Shown: piece after piece, positions 1 to 11,083 of the stretch | How the letters are laid out: each line of letters begins with the position of its first letter | How positions within the stretch are numbered: position 1 is the stretch's first letter | Source of the DNA: Hedera helix | Taxonomy: Eukaryota; Streptophyta; Magnoliopsida; Apiales; Araliaceae | Direction of reading: 5' to 3' | Length of the DNA: 64,000 bases | Assembly (NCBI GenBank): GCA_947179155.2 | Contig: OX359264.1 | Span: forward strand, 56,898,202-56,962,201 | Notes under the pieces: generated by a model | Databases searched by the model: none | Seen by the model: only the letters and a program-made list of their open reading frames with translations | What the model was told of the DNA's origin: nothing | Position numbers and translations under genes: made by a program

Positions 1-1152
1 GAAATTAAGAAGTTAAATCAAATGTACTAATAATTGATCGTTTGGCACGTCACTGCCCTTAATGAAGTGGGTGCCCACTATGGAAATAGAATATGCTAGA
101 GAAAGTAAAGTGATAAGAGTTACGAGACTTTTGACTTTGAAGTTGTTGGTTGAGTAAAAGAAGCATTTCTCTTTCGGCTTTGTTTTGGCTGGAGCGAGCT
201 TTTGGAAATTCATCAGTCAGAAAAATTAATGGCCTATGAAATCAATGTTGGTTCTATATATTTATCTTTTTCTCGACTCATAATTAAAGTGCAAGACCAC
301 AGCTAGAGATGAGTTGTTCAAGTTGTGAGTTGTGACGAGCCTTCCTCGTGTAAAATGTTTCACCTATAAAATAGAGACAAAATATACTTCAAGTACTGAA
401 TTAAAGTAAGTAGCCATCAAACAAGCTTACTTGCAATTACTATTTATATCGAAAATATATTTAACGCAATTGATCGAACAAGCTAACTTATTTAAGCATT
501 TATGGCTATGCAACTGTAATATCAAGTCATCAGTTTATTATTTTTCTTTAAACTTATCTCCATTTATCTATAATATCACGTCATTAGTTTACTTTTCTTT
601 AAATCTATCTCTATTTATCTACACTAAATATGTGAATGTTTCTTCAGTTGTTTACGGCTACAAATTGAATATATTCTTACTGTAGTCTATATAGTTTTTT
701 TTTATAAATTTTAAAATTTATATGGGACATGCTTCCACATGATCATGGTTAGATGATTTCTTGAAGATCTGGCAAGTGAAGTAATGCAGAGAGAGGGGTT
801 GTGGTGGAAAGAGCAGCCACGTCTGTGAGGAATACATCAGAAGAAGGAAAAGGAGCATGCAATAAAACACTCATATTTCGTCACCCTTAACAAAGGAAAA
901 TGGCAGTTTCTTTCTCAACTTAAAGGCTTAAAGCTAGCTATCCCTCTTCTCATGTTGATGCACTATCATTCTTAGCTCATCGCTGTAGTACTGGAACAAC
1001 TAATACGTCATAATATCTTAGTTTCAAATCTCTCATTGCGTACTCAAACAATATAAATTACTAAAAAATAAAAAATAATTTGTTCATTCAACTATGTATA
1101 GGCTAAGCTAAGGCACATGGCACACATGCAAACTTCCCAGCTATAAAAGTTA
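1..1152. other. gene-free AT-rich sequence
   Basis: I see no open reading frame with recognisable protein motifs, no RNA gene and no clear transposon ends. Positions 535-640 hold loosely repeated text (ctttaaacttatctccatttatctata and a second copy about 60 bases on), which produces short spurious reading frames. Confidence 0.5.
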
Positions 1153-1154
1153 TA

Positions 1155-1343
1155 TTTGCTTTCCTCCATTTCAAAATTAGATACTCCTTCGGTTCTCGAA
1201 AGGATGATTAAATTTAATTTACGAAATTTTAAGATTCGAAATTGATATGGGTTTTATTTGATTTAGTACAAACCAATATTAAGATAATTCTAAATTAATT
1301 TAAATAGTCAAAGTATCTGTAATTTTGAAATGGAGGGAGCAAA
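1155..1343. mobile_element. Stowaway-like MITE (189 bp)
   Basis: The two ends are inverted repeats of about 30 bp: TTTGCTTTCCTCCATTTCAA at the left, and TTTGCTCCCTCCATTTCAAA when the right end is read in reverse complement. The dinucleotide TA flanks both sides (1153-1154 and 1344-1345), as expected for a Tc1/mariner-type target duplication. The CTCCCTCC core is typical of Stowaway MITEs. No coding capacity. Confidence 0.65.
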
Positions 1344-1345
1344 TA

Positions 1346-2280
1346 GGATTAAAAAGCTTAAAACCCACACATTCATGCAGTGTGATCAGCAAGAGATCGC
1401 TTAATTGTGTTCATTTCCACTATAATGAATACTGATCATTATTGGTACAAGAACCCCAATAAGTAATGTACATTAACTTACTTTACATACATGGTCTAGC
1501 TAGCCATATCGATCGGAAGCGTAGGTCAAAAATAGAAAGACAAAATGGCACGATCTAAGTACAGACATAATGCCAAGTTTATTGATGCATAGCTTTCAAG
1601 TGACATAAATGACTTCAACATTTTTTTTAATGATTGAAATGAATGAGTTTAAACATTAAATGGACAATACAAATCCTTCAAAAGGGACATGTAAATTCTT
1701 GAGTGTCCAATGAATTGAGACACGAAGAATTGAAGAAATGATCATATATCAGTCTTGAATAAAATTTTATGGTGCCTAAAAGTTTTACACGTGAATTGTC
1801 CAAAAATGCATCAACAACACTGATGTATTTTCGGACAATTTGGTTGTAATTTTTTTTTGGCCACTGGAGCATTACTCCCTAGTTTTTACTCTAGAAGTTA
1901 AGTTCATTTTAATGAAAATTCTGGATAAAGACACGTACAGCTAACAATTAACTTGGAAGAAAGTTATACTACTACAATTAGGGGTAGTCATAGTGTTCCA
2001 TGTTTGCCTAATATTGATTGAAGTGTAAATTGCAAGTGAAGAAGCTAAAAGATAATGCAGATGCGTAAAAAGCTTTTGCTCCATGTAAGTTACAAAGTTT
2101 GCAGTACTGATTATACAAGCTCAGTTGAGTACACTTGATGTTCACCTCAATCAAATTTTACCTAACCTAAAATTTTCCTAAATTTTCTTAATGCTACTCT
2201 TGGCATTACAATTGCTCAATCTGTGACAATTGTAACAATTTTCATGGTCACTTCCTTGTCCAGAATAATGAAAGAGTAAA
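1346..2280. other. gene-free sequence
   Basis: AT-rich sequence downstream of the PPR pseudogene. I find no coding, RNA or transposon signature. Confidence 0.4.
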
Positions 2281-2310
2281 TGCTAATTTCCCATGATGGG
2301 CAAACACAGT

Positions 2311-4010
2311 TTAGTGCTCGACATTATTTTCTACATCATGAAGGTCAACGCTAAAATCACAAAAATAACCAAATTCCATCGTTTGTTCTGTTAGAGAAGT
2401 CCAAACTCGACCAATTTCTGTGCTCCAATAAGCCAGCCAATTTTTGGAAGTAAATACATATAACTTCTCATCAACTTCATTTGAGCTTAAAACCATAACC
2501 CTATCCCACATTCCAGCATCAGCATAAATATTTAAAAGCAAAACGTAAACAGAAGACTTATTGGTCTCTATTGTCAGGAGCTTCTTGGCCACATCTTCAG
2601 CTAAATTCAACCATTTACGTATTCTACAGGCACTCAATAGAGCTCCCCATGTAGATGCACCAGGGTGCATGGGCATGTACTGTATAAAGGATAGAGCTCC
2701 ATCAATTCTCCCTGCCCTACCTAACAAATTTACCATGCAAGCAAATTTTCCTCTGGAACAATTCCATTCTCTCTTCTCATTGATCTAAAATAGTTCCATC
2801 CTTCTTCAACCCTTCCAGAATGACTACAAGCTGAAAGAACTGCAACAAACGCAACAGTGTTCGGTAGTTGGTTTTCAGATATCATTTGATCAAAAAGATC
2901 AATTGCTTCAGAGTACAGACCATTCAATCCAAACTCAGTGATCATCACACTCCAACTAAACACATTTTTCCGTTGCATCTGATTGAAAATTCTGTTCGCC
3001 GTCAATACACAACCACATTTAGAATACATATCAATAAAAGAAGTACAATTTACCAAATCTAATTTAATCCCATTTCATAAAATGTAACCATGAACGCTCT
3101 TTCCTTGTGGTAGAGAACCGATATGCGTGCAAGCAAGAATAACACTTGCAATTGTGATTGAATTTGGAGTAACAGGATTTTCCAACATCAGTCTAAACAA
3201 CCCAAGAGCCTCCAAAGCTCTACCTAATTTTGCAAAACCAGCAACCATCGCTGTCCACAAAACTACATCCTTCTCTCATATTTGTTCGAACAACTTTATA
3301 CCTGAATCAAAAAAGCCACACTTCATATAAGTGTCTACAAGGGATGTCTACAAGCTGATGACCTAATCAACTAAGTTTTGCTTCATATAGAAACCATGAC
3401 ACGCTTTCGCTTCTTTACCAACCAAAACATTTCCACAAGCCCGAATAAGAGTCTCTAACAATGATTTATCCAATTATACACCAGACCTTCTCATCCGGTG
3501 AAACAACTCGAAAATTTTTAAGTCCTCAGAGAACTTCAGGCACCCTTTCATCATAGCAGACCAAATAATTAAATTCCTCTCGGAATAAACATCAAACACT
3601 TTCTGTGCACCCTCCAAACAACCCAACCCAATTCAGTATACAAATTAATAAGCCTACACACAACAAATTGGTCTCTTTCAAGACCCAATTTGATAACTAA
3701 ACAATGAGCTAATTTCCCATCTGGTAAGAGCGATAATTCAACACAAGCTTTAATAACAAACACCAAATTAAAACTATCCGATCCATTTGTCTCATTCCGC
3801 ATCTGTTTGCAAAGCTGTAAAGCATCAAGAGAACAGTTTTGTTTAGAATATCCAGAGAGAATTGTGTCAACGAATAGAGATTCACAGTTTTGTTTAGAAT
3901 ATCCAAAGAGAATTGGGTCAACGAATAGAGATTCTTGTGGCTGATTTGATCAAAAGTTGTGGAGCAATTTGGAGGAAACCCAATTCGACATAGGCATTAG
4001 TTAGTTTGGA
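2311..4010 (-). pseudogene. PLS-class (E-type) PPR protein, decayed
   Basis: Read on the minus strand in several frames, this is a pentatricopeptide repeat protein. Intact PPR proteins of this class bind organellar RNA. The N-terminal part (about 3800-3570) reads DSFNLVFVIKACVELSLLPD. Next come repeats containing ACGNVLVGKEAKACHGFY and MWTAMVAGFAKLGRALEALG (3260-3075), then SFIDMYSKCG and WSVMITEFGLNG (3056-2730), and finally an E-motif region with LLGRAGRIDGALSFIQYMP and TWGALLSACRIRKW (2736-2311). Between 3500 and 3270 the correct frame has four internal stops (for example after RSGV and after KQNLVD). A 5-base TGGGT duplication near 3630 shifts the frame, and another shift lies near 2735. 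The linker normally found between the E-motif parts is partly deleted. No reading frame could give a whole protein, so this is a dead copy, probably dispersed from a functional homologue. The 5' limit is approximate. Confidence 0.85.
3833..3934. repeat. 51-bp tandem duplication
   Basis: Two adjacent 51-base units (3833-3883 and 3884-3934) differ at only two or three positions. Each contains gtttagaatatcc and acgaatagagattc. The duplication lies in the N-terminal part of the PPR pseudogene and adds to its disruption. Confidence 0.85.
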
Positions 4011-5109
4011 TCCAAAGAAGAATGAATTTTTTGGAGCCCGTTAATGATGATTTGGGCGTGTAATCGTAGGGTAAGGGGGAGGGTTTTGGTTAAATGGAAG
4101 CGAGGGAGTAGGGTTTTGACTGCTCGTTGGTAAGCTGGTGCGGGTATGAAGTTCCCTCCGCATTGAAGCATCATCGGTTTTTCAAAATAATGGTACAGAA
4201 ACTGTTCCAGAGGTCTACTTTTTTTTCTAGGTTTTGGTAATAGGAGGTTTACTTTATGTAACTAAATAATATTTAGGAAATTAATATTTTCATAAGAGTT
4301 TCACAAATTTTTACTCTAATAATATTTTGTTGAGAAAAAATTAAATACAAAATGATATAAGTATTAATTATTGGACTTAATTATATATAGTAAAATATTT
4401 ATTAATTATAATTTGACTTATTATTTTGTATTAACTTTTTGTAAATATCTTTTTTAATCGTAGTATTATTTTTTTTACTCATATAAATAATGAGTGAAGT
4501 TTACTTATATGTAAAAAAAAAATCTTATGGGATTAATATATTTGTTTGTGAAAATATTAAAATTTAATATTTATTTCAATTATACGTGGTGCTCATTTTT
4601 TTATTTTAAAATTAATACTATTATAATTGTATTTTAGGACATCTTTCAATCACAAGGGCCTAGAGAAAATTTGATAAAAAAAGAAAAACAAAAAACAGTT
4701 TATGAAAATTTATTTTCTTTAGCGCATGTGTTAATTTTTATTTTAGTAAAAGATAAAGTCGAATTTGTGATTTTACGCGAAAAAAAATACACCTTTATAG
4801 TTACGTCTTAATAGTCATTTATAAAATACTGAAATATGTCATGTTTTTCTAGTCTAACATTATTTACCCACTTTACAAAAAAATACTATTTATCTATTCC
4901 CTCATGAAAAAGATAAATGTTTAGTATGTTATACATTAAATATTTTGCCTTTAATATGCATTAGTGCTCGTACTTTTTAACATTTTTCACTTTGATAATT
5001 ATCTTTTTAATTTTTTTCATTGGTCTTCTAACTATTTGCATTCTCACGTTTACATACAAGGAAGGACTCCTGTGGTGTTCAAAAAAGGACTCTTGTGCTT
5101 TTTATTATA
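4011..5109. other. gene-free AT-rich sequence
   Basis: Very AT-rich, without coding or RNA signals. The last 60 bases (about 5050-5109), read on the minus strand, begin TATAATAAAAAGCACAAGAG. This resembles the 5' end of the adjoining Helitron (TCTATTATAACAAAACACAA) and may be the edge of an older related element. Confidence 0.4.
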
Positions 5110-5689
5110 CTAGATAAAAATCAGTGCCTACGACACTATGAATACTCGTGTACAATAGATTTAGTTGGCTAAAATCCATGTTCTTCAATGACAGAAAAAA
5201 TAAATCACAATACTAACTTAATGAAAAGATATACACATATCTATATTATCTTCACCATCTTAACAAAAGAAGCATACTTTGTTTATAAACAGGTAGATAA
5301 AATTTATCAAAAGATAGTAAAGCCACTAAACCAGTTACAAATCAAGAAAGTAACGGATTTCTGTCACTTGACCTACCAAATCCTATACATTGAGAAGTTT
5401 AGAAGAACATGTCTTCTACATGCAACATCAAATTGATCTTTTAATTGAAAGCAAAAACACCCATCAACATCTAGGAAAAAAACAAAGTTGAAGAAAACGT
5501 TAATCGACTACCCCCGGTCCTTCCCCCAACGACTATAGGACATACACACACCTACGCAGGTGAATAAAAGAAAAGGTTACATGGGTTTCAACCACAACAT
5601 AGGTCATACACACAGATACACACCTATGGAGGCATATAAAATAACCTACGTAAACTGACAGAAAAATAAAGACTGACACACAGTGCAAG

Positions 5690-5801
5690 AGAGAGATAGA
5701 GAGTACTATGATAGTTCAGAAGCATCTCAATGAGGTCAACATGAGTCAGTAGCATTCTTCTACAGCAATAATCCACCAATCGCAGGGAATCAAAAGCATC
5801 G
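5690..5801 (-). pseudogene. captured RPB10 (RPABC5) C-terminal exon fragment
   Basis: After a good splice acceptor (tttgtgcag) the minus strand reads [20 protein letters not shown] and then [10 protein letters not shown]. This is the C-terminus of RPB10, the small zinc-binding subunit shared by RNA polymerases I, II and III; the family is known for RYCCRRM...THVDLIEKLLNY. The invariant double cysteine is present, but the Arg before it has become Asp. The usual ending (NTLEK or similar) is replaced by unrelated low-complexity sequence. The N-terminal exon with the CxxC zinc ligands is not seen nearby. The fragment lies within the Helitron and has the same orientation, so it looks like captured sequence rather than a gene. 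Confidence 0.7.
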
Positions 5802-6256
5802 CTGCACAAAACAATTAAAAGTTACGTCTCCACCTCCTTGAATACTCGCGTAATTATTTAGTACATAAAGACCAATCTAGCTGGCACCCATGCATATGGC
5901 ACTGCTACCACTGCCAATTGAAAGATGAGGGTGAGGAATTAGAGGAATGACCAAATGAGGAACCGATACACGCACCAAATCACACTCCGGCGAGTACTAA
6001 GCAACCGATTTTCACTGTAATTGGGGTATATGACTGATCACGCCGTGACGGAATGAACAAAAACAAAAAACATAATACACTGAACACCAATACCTACAGC
6101 ATTCCCACAAACTTATACAAAATTCATATAAAAGATAGACACACAAATACCTACAGCATTCCTATAAACTACATAATACGCTGAACTATTATGCATATTA
6201 TACATAAAATTTGGAAATTGAACTTGTATTAACTCGTGTCTGTGGCACCACGAATA

Positions 6257-6342
6257 CCAACAATTGAATGAAATGAAAGAATTTAGTAACAATTGAATGA
6301 AATGAAAGAATACCAACAATTGAATGAAATGAAATGAAATAA
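6257..6342. repeat. short tandem repeat, about 28-bp unit
   Basis: Three near copies of aacaattgaatgaaatgaaa follow one another, separated by a few variable bases. They give overlapping meaningless reading frames on the minus strand. Confidence 0.7.
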
Positions 6343-6714
6343 TTTAATTTACCTCCTAAGTTACGTGATGGCAGATGATGATGAATAATCATACTCGAAA
6401 TTTAAAGAGAAACACAAATGTGTTTATTACGGTCATAAGTAGATGCACAAAAGCAAATGTTATCTAAAATTTTAAATGTCTCCCTAAAATATTAATCAAA
6501 CTAAAATAGATGCATCATTTTATCTCACTTTATATCTCTCTATCTATGTGTGTGTGGATTTGGGATGTCAAAATCTCACCATCTACTTTGTAGAGGAATA
6601 TATAGAAAAGTTCATTGAAAATAAAACAAAGTTCAAATAATAATAATAAAAAATAGTCTTTAATGAATTAAAAACAGAATTACACTAAAACAAAAACATA
6701 TAATTACAAATACA

Positions 6715-6884
6715 GATATTAACGGGTATGAATATACATATATCCGTATCTCTATCCGCTTTGGACGGATACGAATACGGATAATATTCGATTTGATACG
6801 GATACGGATAATATCCGCTTTAACATGAATACGGATGTGAATTTTCGGAACAAATATCGGATATTCCGAACTCCATTTACAACC
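6715..6884. mobile_element. hAT-like element remnant (one terminus)
   Basis: Repeated gatacggata and ggatattccg motifs end at ttacaaccctag. Read in reverse this starts CTAGGGTTGTAAATGGAG. Terminal GGGTTGTAAA followed by repeats of GGATA/TATCC is common in plant non-autonomous hAT elements. I cannot identify the other end, so the left limit is only where the repeat text begins. Confidence 0.35.
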
Positions 6885-7214
6885 CTAGTTTGTTCTAAGG
6901 CTAGAGTTTGGGTTAGTCAAAGATTTGTTTTTAAGACGTGGAACATATAAAAAAAGTGGCACTGGTAATTTGAATATGAAGCTTTGAGTTTCTTCAGATC
7001 AATTTCTTTCTCTGGTTTTATAAATTAGTATCTTATTATTTTGCTAGTGTTTTATGTTCTAAATGTAAGCATGTCTTGGCATGAAGGAGTGCCGCTTCCC
7101 AGAACCTAATACTTAACAATGCAGCATTTGCGTAACTATAATTGCAAGTATAAACAGCTAAATACTACCTCATGTTAAATAACAAAATGCAGATTAGACA
7201 GATATTCTATTCAC

Positions 7215-7720
7215 CTGATAGACCTTGAGGGACTGATTATAGACTCTTTCCTCTCACTACCAGTCTTGAATTTTGCAAGATACCTATAATAATCCCCTTT
7301 CCTGCAACCAATAAAAACCCCAAACACCAAAACCCCTTAAGAAAAATTAACAAAACTCAAAACTGAGTTTAAAATACTAATAATATATATCCCCCACCCA
7401 CATTTTATAGTAGAAAATAGTGGACTCTCCAGCAGTGCACAAAGGAATGAGATGTTCATCTATCACAGTTATAATATCACCACAAATGCTCGAAAGCTCT
7501 GCTTCCACTTTCTGCCTGTACTCCTTGATCCATTTCACATTCACTTCATTCCCTCTGGACTCCTCCTTCTGCTCAATTGACGATAATATCCTCCACCATG
7601 CCCTACGGGATCCCACCACGTTTTTGTATCCAAGAGAGAGTAAATTTCTCTCTTCAATAGTCAATTCCACATCCAGTTTAGCTAATTTCTTTATTGCATC
7701 CTCCATTTTTGCACATAACA
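7215..7720 (-). pseudogene. captured 14-3-3 (epsilon group) fragment, two exons
   Basis: Intact 14-3-3 proteins are dimeric binders of phosphoserine motifs. The first exon (about 7720-7402, minus) reads [20 protein letters not shown], then [20 protein letters not shown], then [19 protein letters not shown] and VIDEHLIP, ending in FYYKM. A GT donor and a ttgcag acceptor join it to a second exon (7301-7215) reading KGDYYRYLAKFKTGSERKES. That exon then shifts frame before a recognisable SLKVYQ at its donor. This corresponds to roughly residues 30-160 of a 250-residue protein. The N-terminal helix, the later exons ([20 protein letters not shown] in the family) and the C-terminus are missing. VIDEHLIP and SLKxYQ point to the epsilon group. 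The ATG at 7704 is not a genuine start. Its place inside the Helitron, in the same orientation, supports capture. Confidence 0.8.
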
Positions 7721-8055
7721 CATATATTGGCTAAATTAAATTATTCAAGAACAGGTACTGAAAAATTTTATTGTACCACATGCTATAAAAGTTGTACTAT
7801 GTGTACCACATGCCATAAAAGTTTCAAAGAACAAAATCCTTTGGTATACCTTTTCTTTTTTCTTTTTTTACTTTTGACATCTGCTTCATATGTTTAATAT
7901 GCTGGGCTCAATTTTGAATGCAATTATGTTTGTGACAAACTGATAATTTATGAAGAAGGGTCACCCTTAGTCTCAACAATGTCACAGACACATTCACATA
8001 ATTAATATCTAAAGGATGGTAACAAAAAAATTGAATATAATCGACGAATAATTAC

Positions 8056-8206
8056 CAGTGACATGTTTTTTCTCAATCTTTGCATTTGAAAGCAGCTTCT
8101 TATTGGGATGACCATGTCGGTTATCAAAAATACCAATCAATTTCCACATGCAGCCCACTTGAATCTTTTCAGTTATCTGAGGCTGCTTCCACGTTTCCTT
8201 TAGCAT
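8056..8206 (-). pseudogene. captured TRM/DUF4378-like N-terminal exon fragment
   Basis: The minus strand reads QVGCMWKLIGIFDNRHGHPN, then KKLLSNAKIEKKHVTG, and meets a GT donor at 8055. A short GCMWGLI.IFDFRHG...KLLS motif near the N-terminus is typical of the plant TRM (TON1 recruiting motif)/LONGIFOLIA-related proteins with a C-terminal DUF4378, many of which act at microtubules. The assignment rests on this one motif. No downstream exons of such a protein are seen. The orientation matches the other fragments in the Helitron. Confidence 0.5.
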
Positions 8207-9032
8207 GATGAAAATAAAAATAAAAATGCAAATAAATTCAAATTATCTTGAGGGCATGAACTACCTATACTTAAAACAGCTATTAAGACGAATGTCTATA
8301 ATCCTGTAGAATCTTTATACTAAATGTCAGTTTCTCCAAATTTGACTCCCTATTTCCCTGTTAATATGTGAGCATGTGACAGTTACAAATCTCTGTTTCT
8401 TTCTCTCCGGCCTTCCCCAACTATGCATAAATGACAAATCATGGAAGATTCAATTTTTTCTAAGAATTAATCAAAAAAGCCAGCACATAAGTTTACATAA
8501 GAATTGATTAAAGAAAGAAACCGTCACTCCAATACTTTGAAATTCAGCATTCTTGAATAAAATAATAATTGGGATCCTTAGCTTCTTTTTTGGAAGCTAA
8601 TTCAAGAACTAAAGAAAGACCCAGTTCTTGAATCATCATATATTTTATGTAGAGAAAAACACAAGAACAAAACACAAACAAAAAATGCATGTGTAATACC
8701 ATACCCAAGTGTTCAGGAACTTACAATTAGGAAATAAGTTCTGCGCTCCCTAATTCTCTTTGAGAGGATCAAAGCTTATGATTCCAAAATTGTTTGCATT
8801 TTAATTAAGCTACATGAAATTAAATTGCAAGCCAAGAATGAAATAAAGTACGAATAGCCATAACTTACAGTATTCCTAGCAGGAGGGTTTTTTTATAATT
8901 TTAGTTAAAGCTATTAGCCATAATTAATATCCATGAACAAATAAAAATTGGTCAAAAAATGCAAATTAAACCTAATTCATCAAACAATTAAACGAAAAAC
9001 AGTAATTGATAATCAAATTGAAACGCAATTAC

Positions 9033-9333
9033 CCAGTAACGAAGAGAGAGAGAGACTCAACGACAGTGTCAGAAGGCGAACACGCCAAGCTCCGCTGTTT
9101 GGCAGCCTTGATCTGAGCCGTTTCCGCAACGTGCGTCGGGATATGAGCCGATTCAGCGCCTCTGGCTCCTGCCAATGCCGACGATGAAGCCGATGACTGC
9201 AACGACGTCGTTTACGGCAGCGTCGGTGGCGTAGGACTTGTATTCAACGGTGGGTGGCCATTTGTTGGTGATCGTGGAAGGCGCCATCGCCACCGATGTG
9301 AAGCTTTCGCAGTAAATGTTTCATTTTCGACAT
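9033..9333 (-). pseudogene. captured EDR1/SIS8-like Raf kinase N-terminal exon fragment
   Basis: On the minus strand an ATG at 9333 starts MSKMKHLLRKLHIGGDGAFH, which closely resembles the N-terminus of the Raf-like MAPKKK group that includes EDR1 and SIS8. The frame meets a stop 29 codons in. Another frame then stays open for about 45 codons (PPTVEYKSYATDAAVNDVVA), and a splice donor follows at 9032. No kinase domain is present. The region is GC-richer than its surroundings, as expected of a captured 5' exon. It lies about 270 bases inside the Helitron 5' end and could in principle provide a promoter for a chimeric transcript; that is inference. Confidence 0.5.
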
Positions 9334-9683
9334 GGTTGATCGAGTCGCAGAGGGATAGGAGATTCTTCGTCAAGCTAGCACCACTGGAATTAAATTAACT
9401 ACTCTTCTTCCAAGAGATTGAGGAGAGAGAGAAGAAAAGAGTGAAGAAGGTAGAATCCGATAGCAGGAGAATGAAGACTGAGCTGGATATAAAGCGAAAG
9501 AACGGTTAGATTTATCTTATTTTTTGAACGGTCCAGATCAAATGTTAAGAGATGAGCGGGAGATTTTTTTTTTTCAAAATGCCTTGTGTTTTGTTATAAT
9601 AGATTTAGAAAATTAATAATTTTATAAATAAAATTTAATATTTTTATATTTTTTCTTTTACATGAATACAGATTTATTTATTA

Positions 9684-9716
9684 CTAGTTAGCGTGCCACA
9701 CATATTTCATCATGTG
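9684..9716 (-). mobile_element. Helitron 3' terminus (fragment)
   Basis: On the minus strand a hairpin with CACAT/ATGTG arms (9699-9703 and 9712-9716) is followed after about 11 bases by CTAG at 9687-9684 and then T. This is the layout of a Helitron 3' end. No matching 5' end was found upstream, so only the terminus is claimed. Confidence 0.45.
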
Positions 9717-10849
9717 CAATTATTATAAAGATATAACAGTAATTTTATTAAATTTAAAAGATTAAATAAAAAAATAAATTATAAAATAACCAAATTTATA
9801 AGGTCAAAAACAGAACAAATTTCTTGAACATCCGTCACGCTCCCTCTCTCACTCTTTATAATTTTACGCAAGATTTTAAAAATTGGACCAAATCGATACT
9901 TCAATCGATTAAAATCAGAATTGATCCGCGCTCAAATCAAAATTAAATCAGATTTGATCGGTTTAAGATATATTGATTAAAAAAAAAATTAATGTAGAGT
10001 GCGAGGGGGCTTGGTTCGGATTATCAGAGAGAAAGACAGGTTCCTTGGTTCAACCTTTTTCCTTTATTTTGGGTGAATTTCATCTGTTTGTGACACCGCA
10101 CACAATCGTTCGACTCTTTCCCTCGTCGGAAGTTCTCTGTCACCTTCTCCGAATCTCTTCTCTCTAACTCGCACATCCCTCTGCTTTTTAGGGTTTTGTC
10201 TGTAACAACCATCTTCAATTCTCAGTCCGACAATAAGGTATAATATAAAATTACCCCAATTTGTTTTTCGTTTCCAAGTATTTGATTATGCTTCAATTGG
10301 GTACATGTATATATGTGTATATCTAATTCTGTACCACCAAAAAATTCTAATGGTTGCTAAGTTTCAGGTTAAGGACCAGATTGAGAGTTTCTTTTACTTC
10401 CCTTGGCTCAATTTTCTGAGAGCCTTGAGCAGATTTTCTCTGGCTCTTTCATTTGCCATGCTCAACTTTCAGTGCATATAACATGTTTGTTAAAATGTCT
10501 CTGTGAAGTCATTTGTTTTGCTTTGGATCTTAAGTGAGGTTTCATTATAGATTACATACAAAAAAATCTCTAGCTCACATAGATTAGCGTGGATGTAATT
10601 TGTTGAAAATTGAAAGTATTAGCCTCTTTACTTTGCCTTAGGAGTTTTATTTTTATTCGCTGTTTGTTTTATGTTGGGTATTGCAAATTGCCTCCTTAGA
10701 TATGATATTATGTGGTTGATAGGAATATAGTCTTAAACAGAATAAATTTGTGAAATTGATTTCTATTGCTAGCTTTAGGTAGTTTGGACCAGGCTAGTTG
10801 GATTCAGTTGAGTTTGACAAGCCTTTCGCAGATAAATTGATTAATTTTA

Positions 10850-11002
10850 CAATTTATCAAATATTATATATAATATATAATAATAACAAATATATTTATT
10901 ATTTATTACATATTAATGATGTCACTGGGTTAATAATAGTTTGACCACCGTCTGTCCGGTATCTTTTTCGGTTCGATGATCGGTTAGGGTTTGAAAACAT
11001 TG
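10850..11002 (-). mobile_element. partial hAT MITE, same family as 11084-11478, inverted
   Basis: The text gatgtcactgggttaataat and the following ttcggttcgatgatcggtta match the reverse complement of the complete MITE just downstream. The right end is aaaacattg at 11002. The interior and the distal end are shortened. ATTTTAC occurs on both sides (about 10842 and 11003) and may be a degraded target duplication. Confidence 0.5.
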
Positions 11003-11083
11003 ATTTTACGTGAGAAAAATCTTATAAAATTATTAATACTAGGTGAAAATATTAATTTCCTGTATTTATCCTTCCTTTGTAAC

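Larger units (their letters stand above)
5110..9603 (-). mobile_element. non-autonomous Helitron with captured gene fragments (4.5 kb)
   Basis: On the minus strand the element begins at 9603 with TCTATTATAACAAAACACAA, preceded by A. It ends at 5110 with CTAG, followed by T. Ends of TC and CTRR, with insertion between A and T, are the known Helitron signature. A short hairpin (AGTGCCTACGACACT, 5123-5137, one mismatch) sits 9 bases before the terminal CTAG, as expected. No Rep/helicase gene is visible, so the element is non-autonomous. It carries four exon fragments of unrelated host genes, all in the same orientation as the element, with splice sites still recognisable. A hAT-like terminus near 6715-6884 suggests a secondary insertion. 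The 5' end is the less certain boundary, because only two bases are diagnostic there. Confidence 0.7.

Noticed and set aside
13..213. 66-codon minus-strand frame at the window start
   Set aside because: One hydrophobic stretch but no recognised family, no support for splicing and no conserved motif visible.
2561..3330. Plus-strand open frames across the PPR region
   Set aside because: Shadows of the minus-strand PPR sequence, without motifs.
9973..10167. 64-codon open frame upstream of USE1
   Set aside because: Overlaps the pyrimidine-rich noncoding leader; composition and position fit a 5'UTR rather than a gene.
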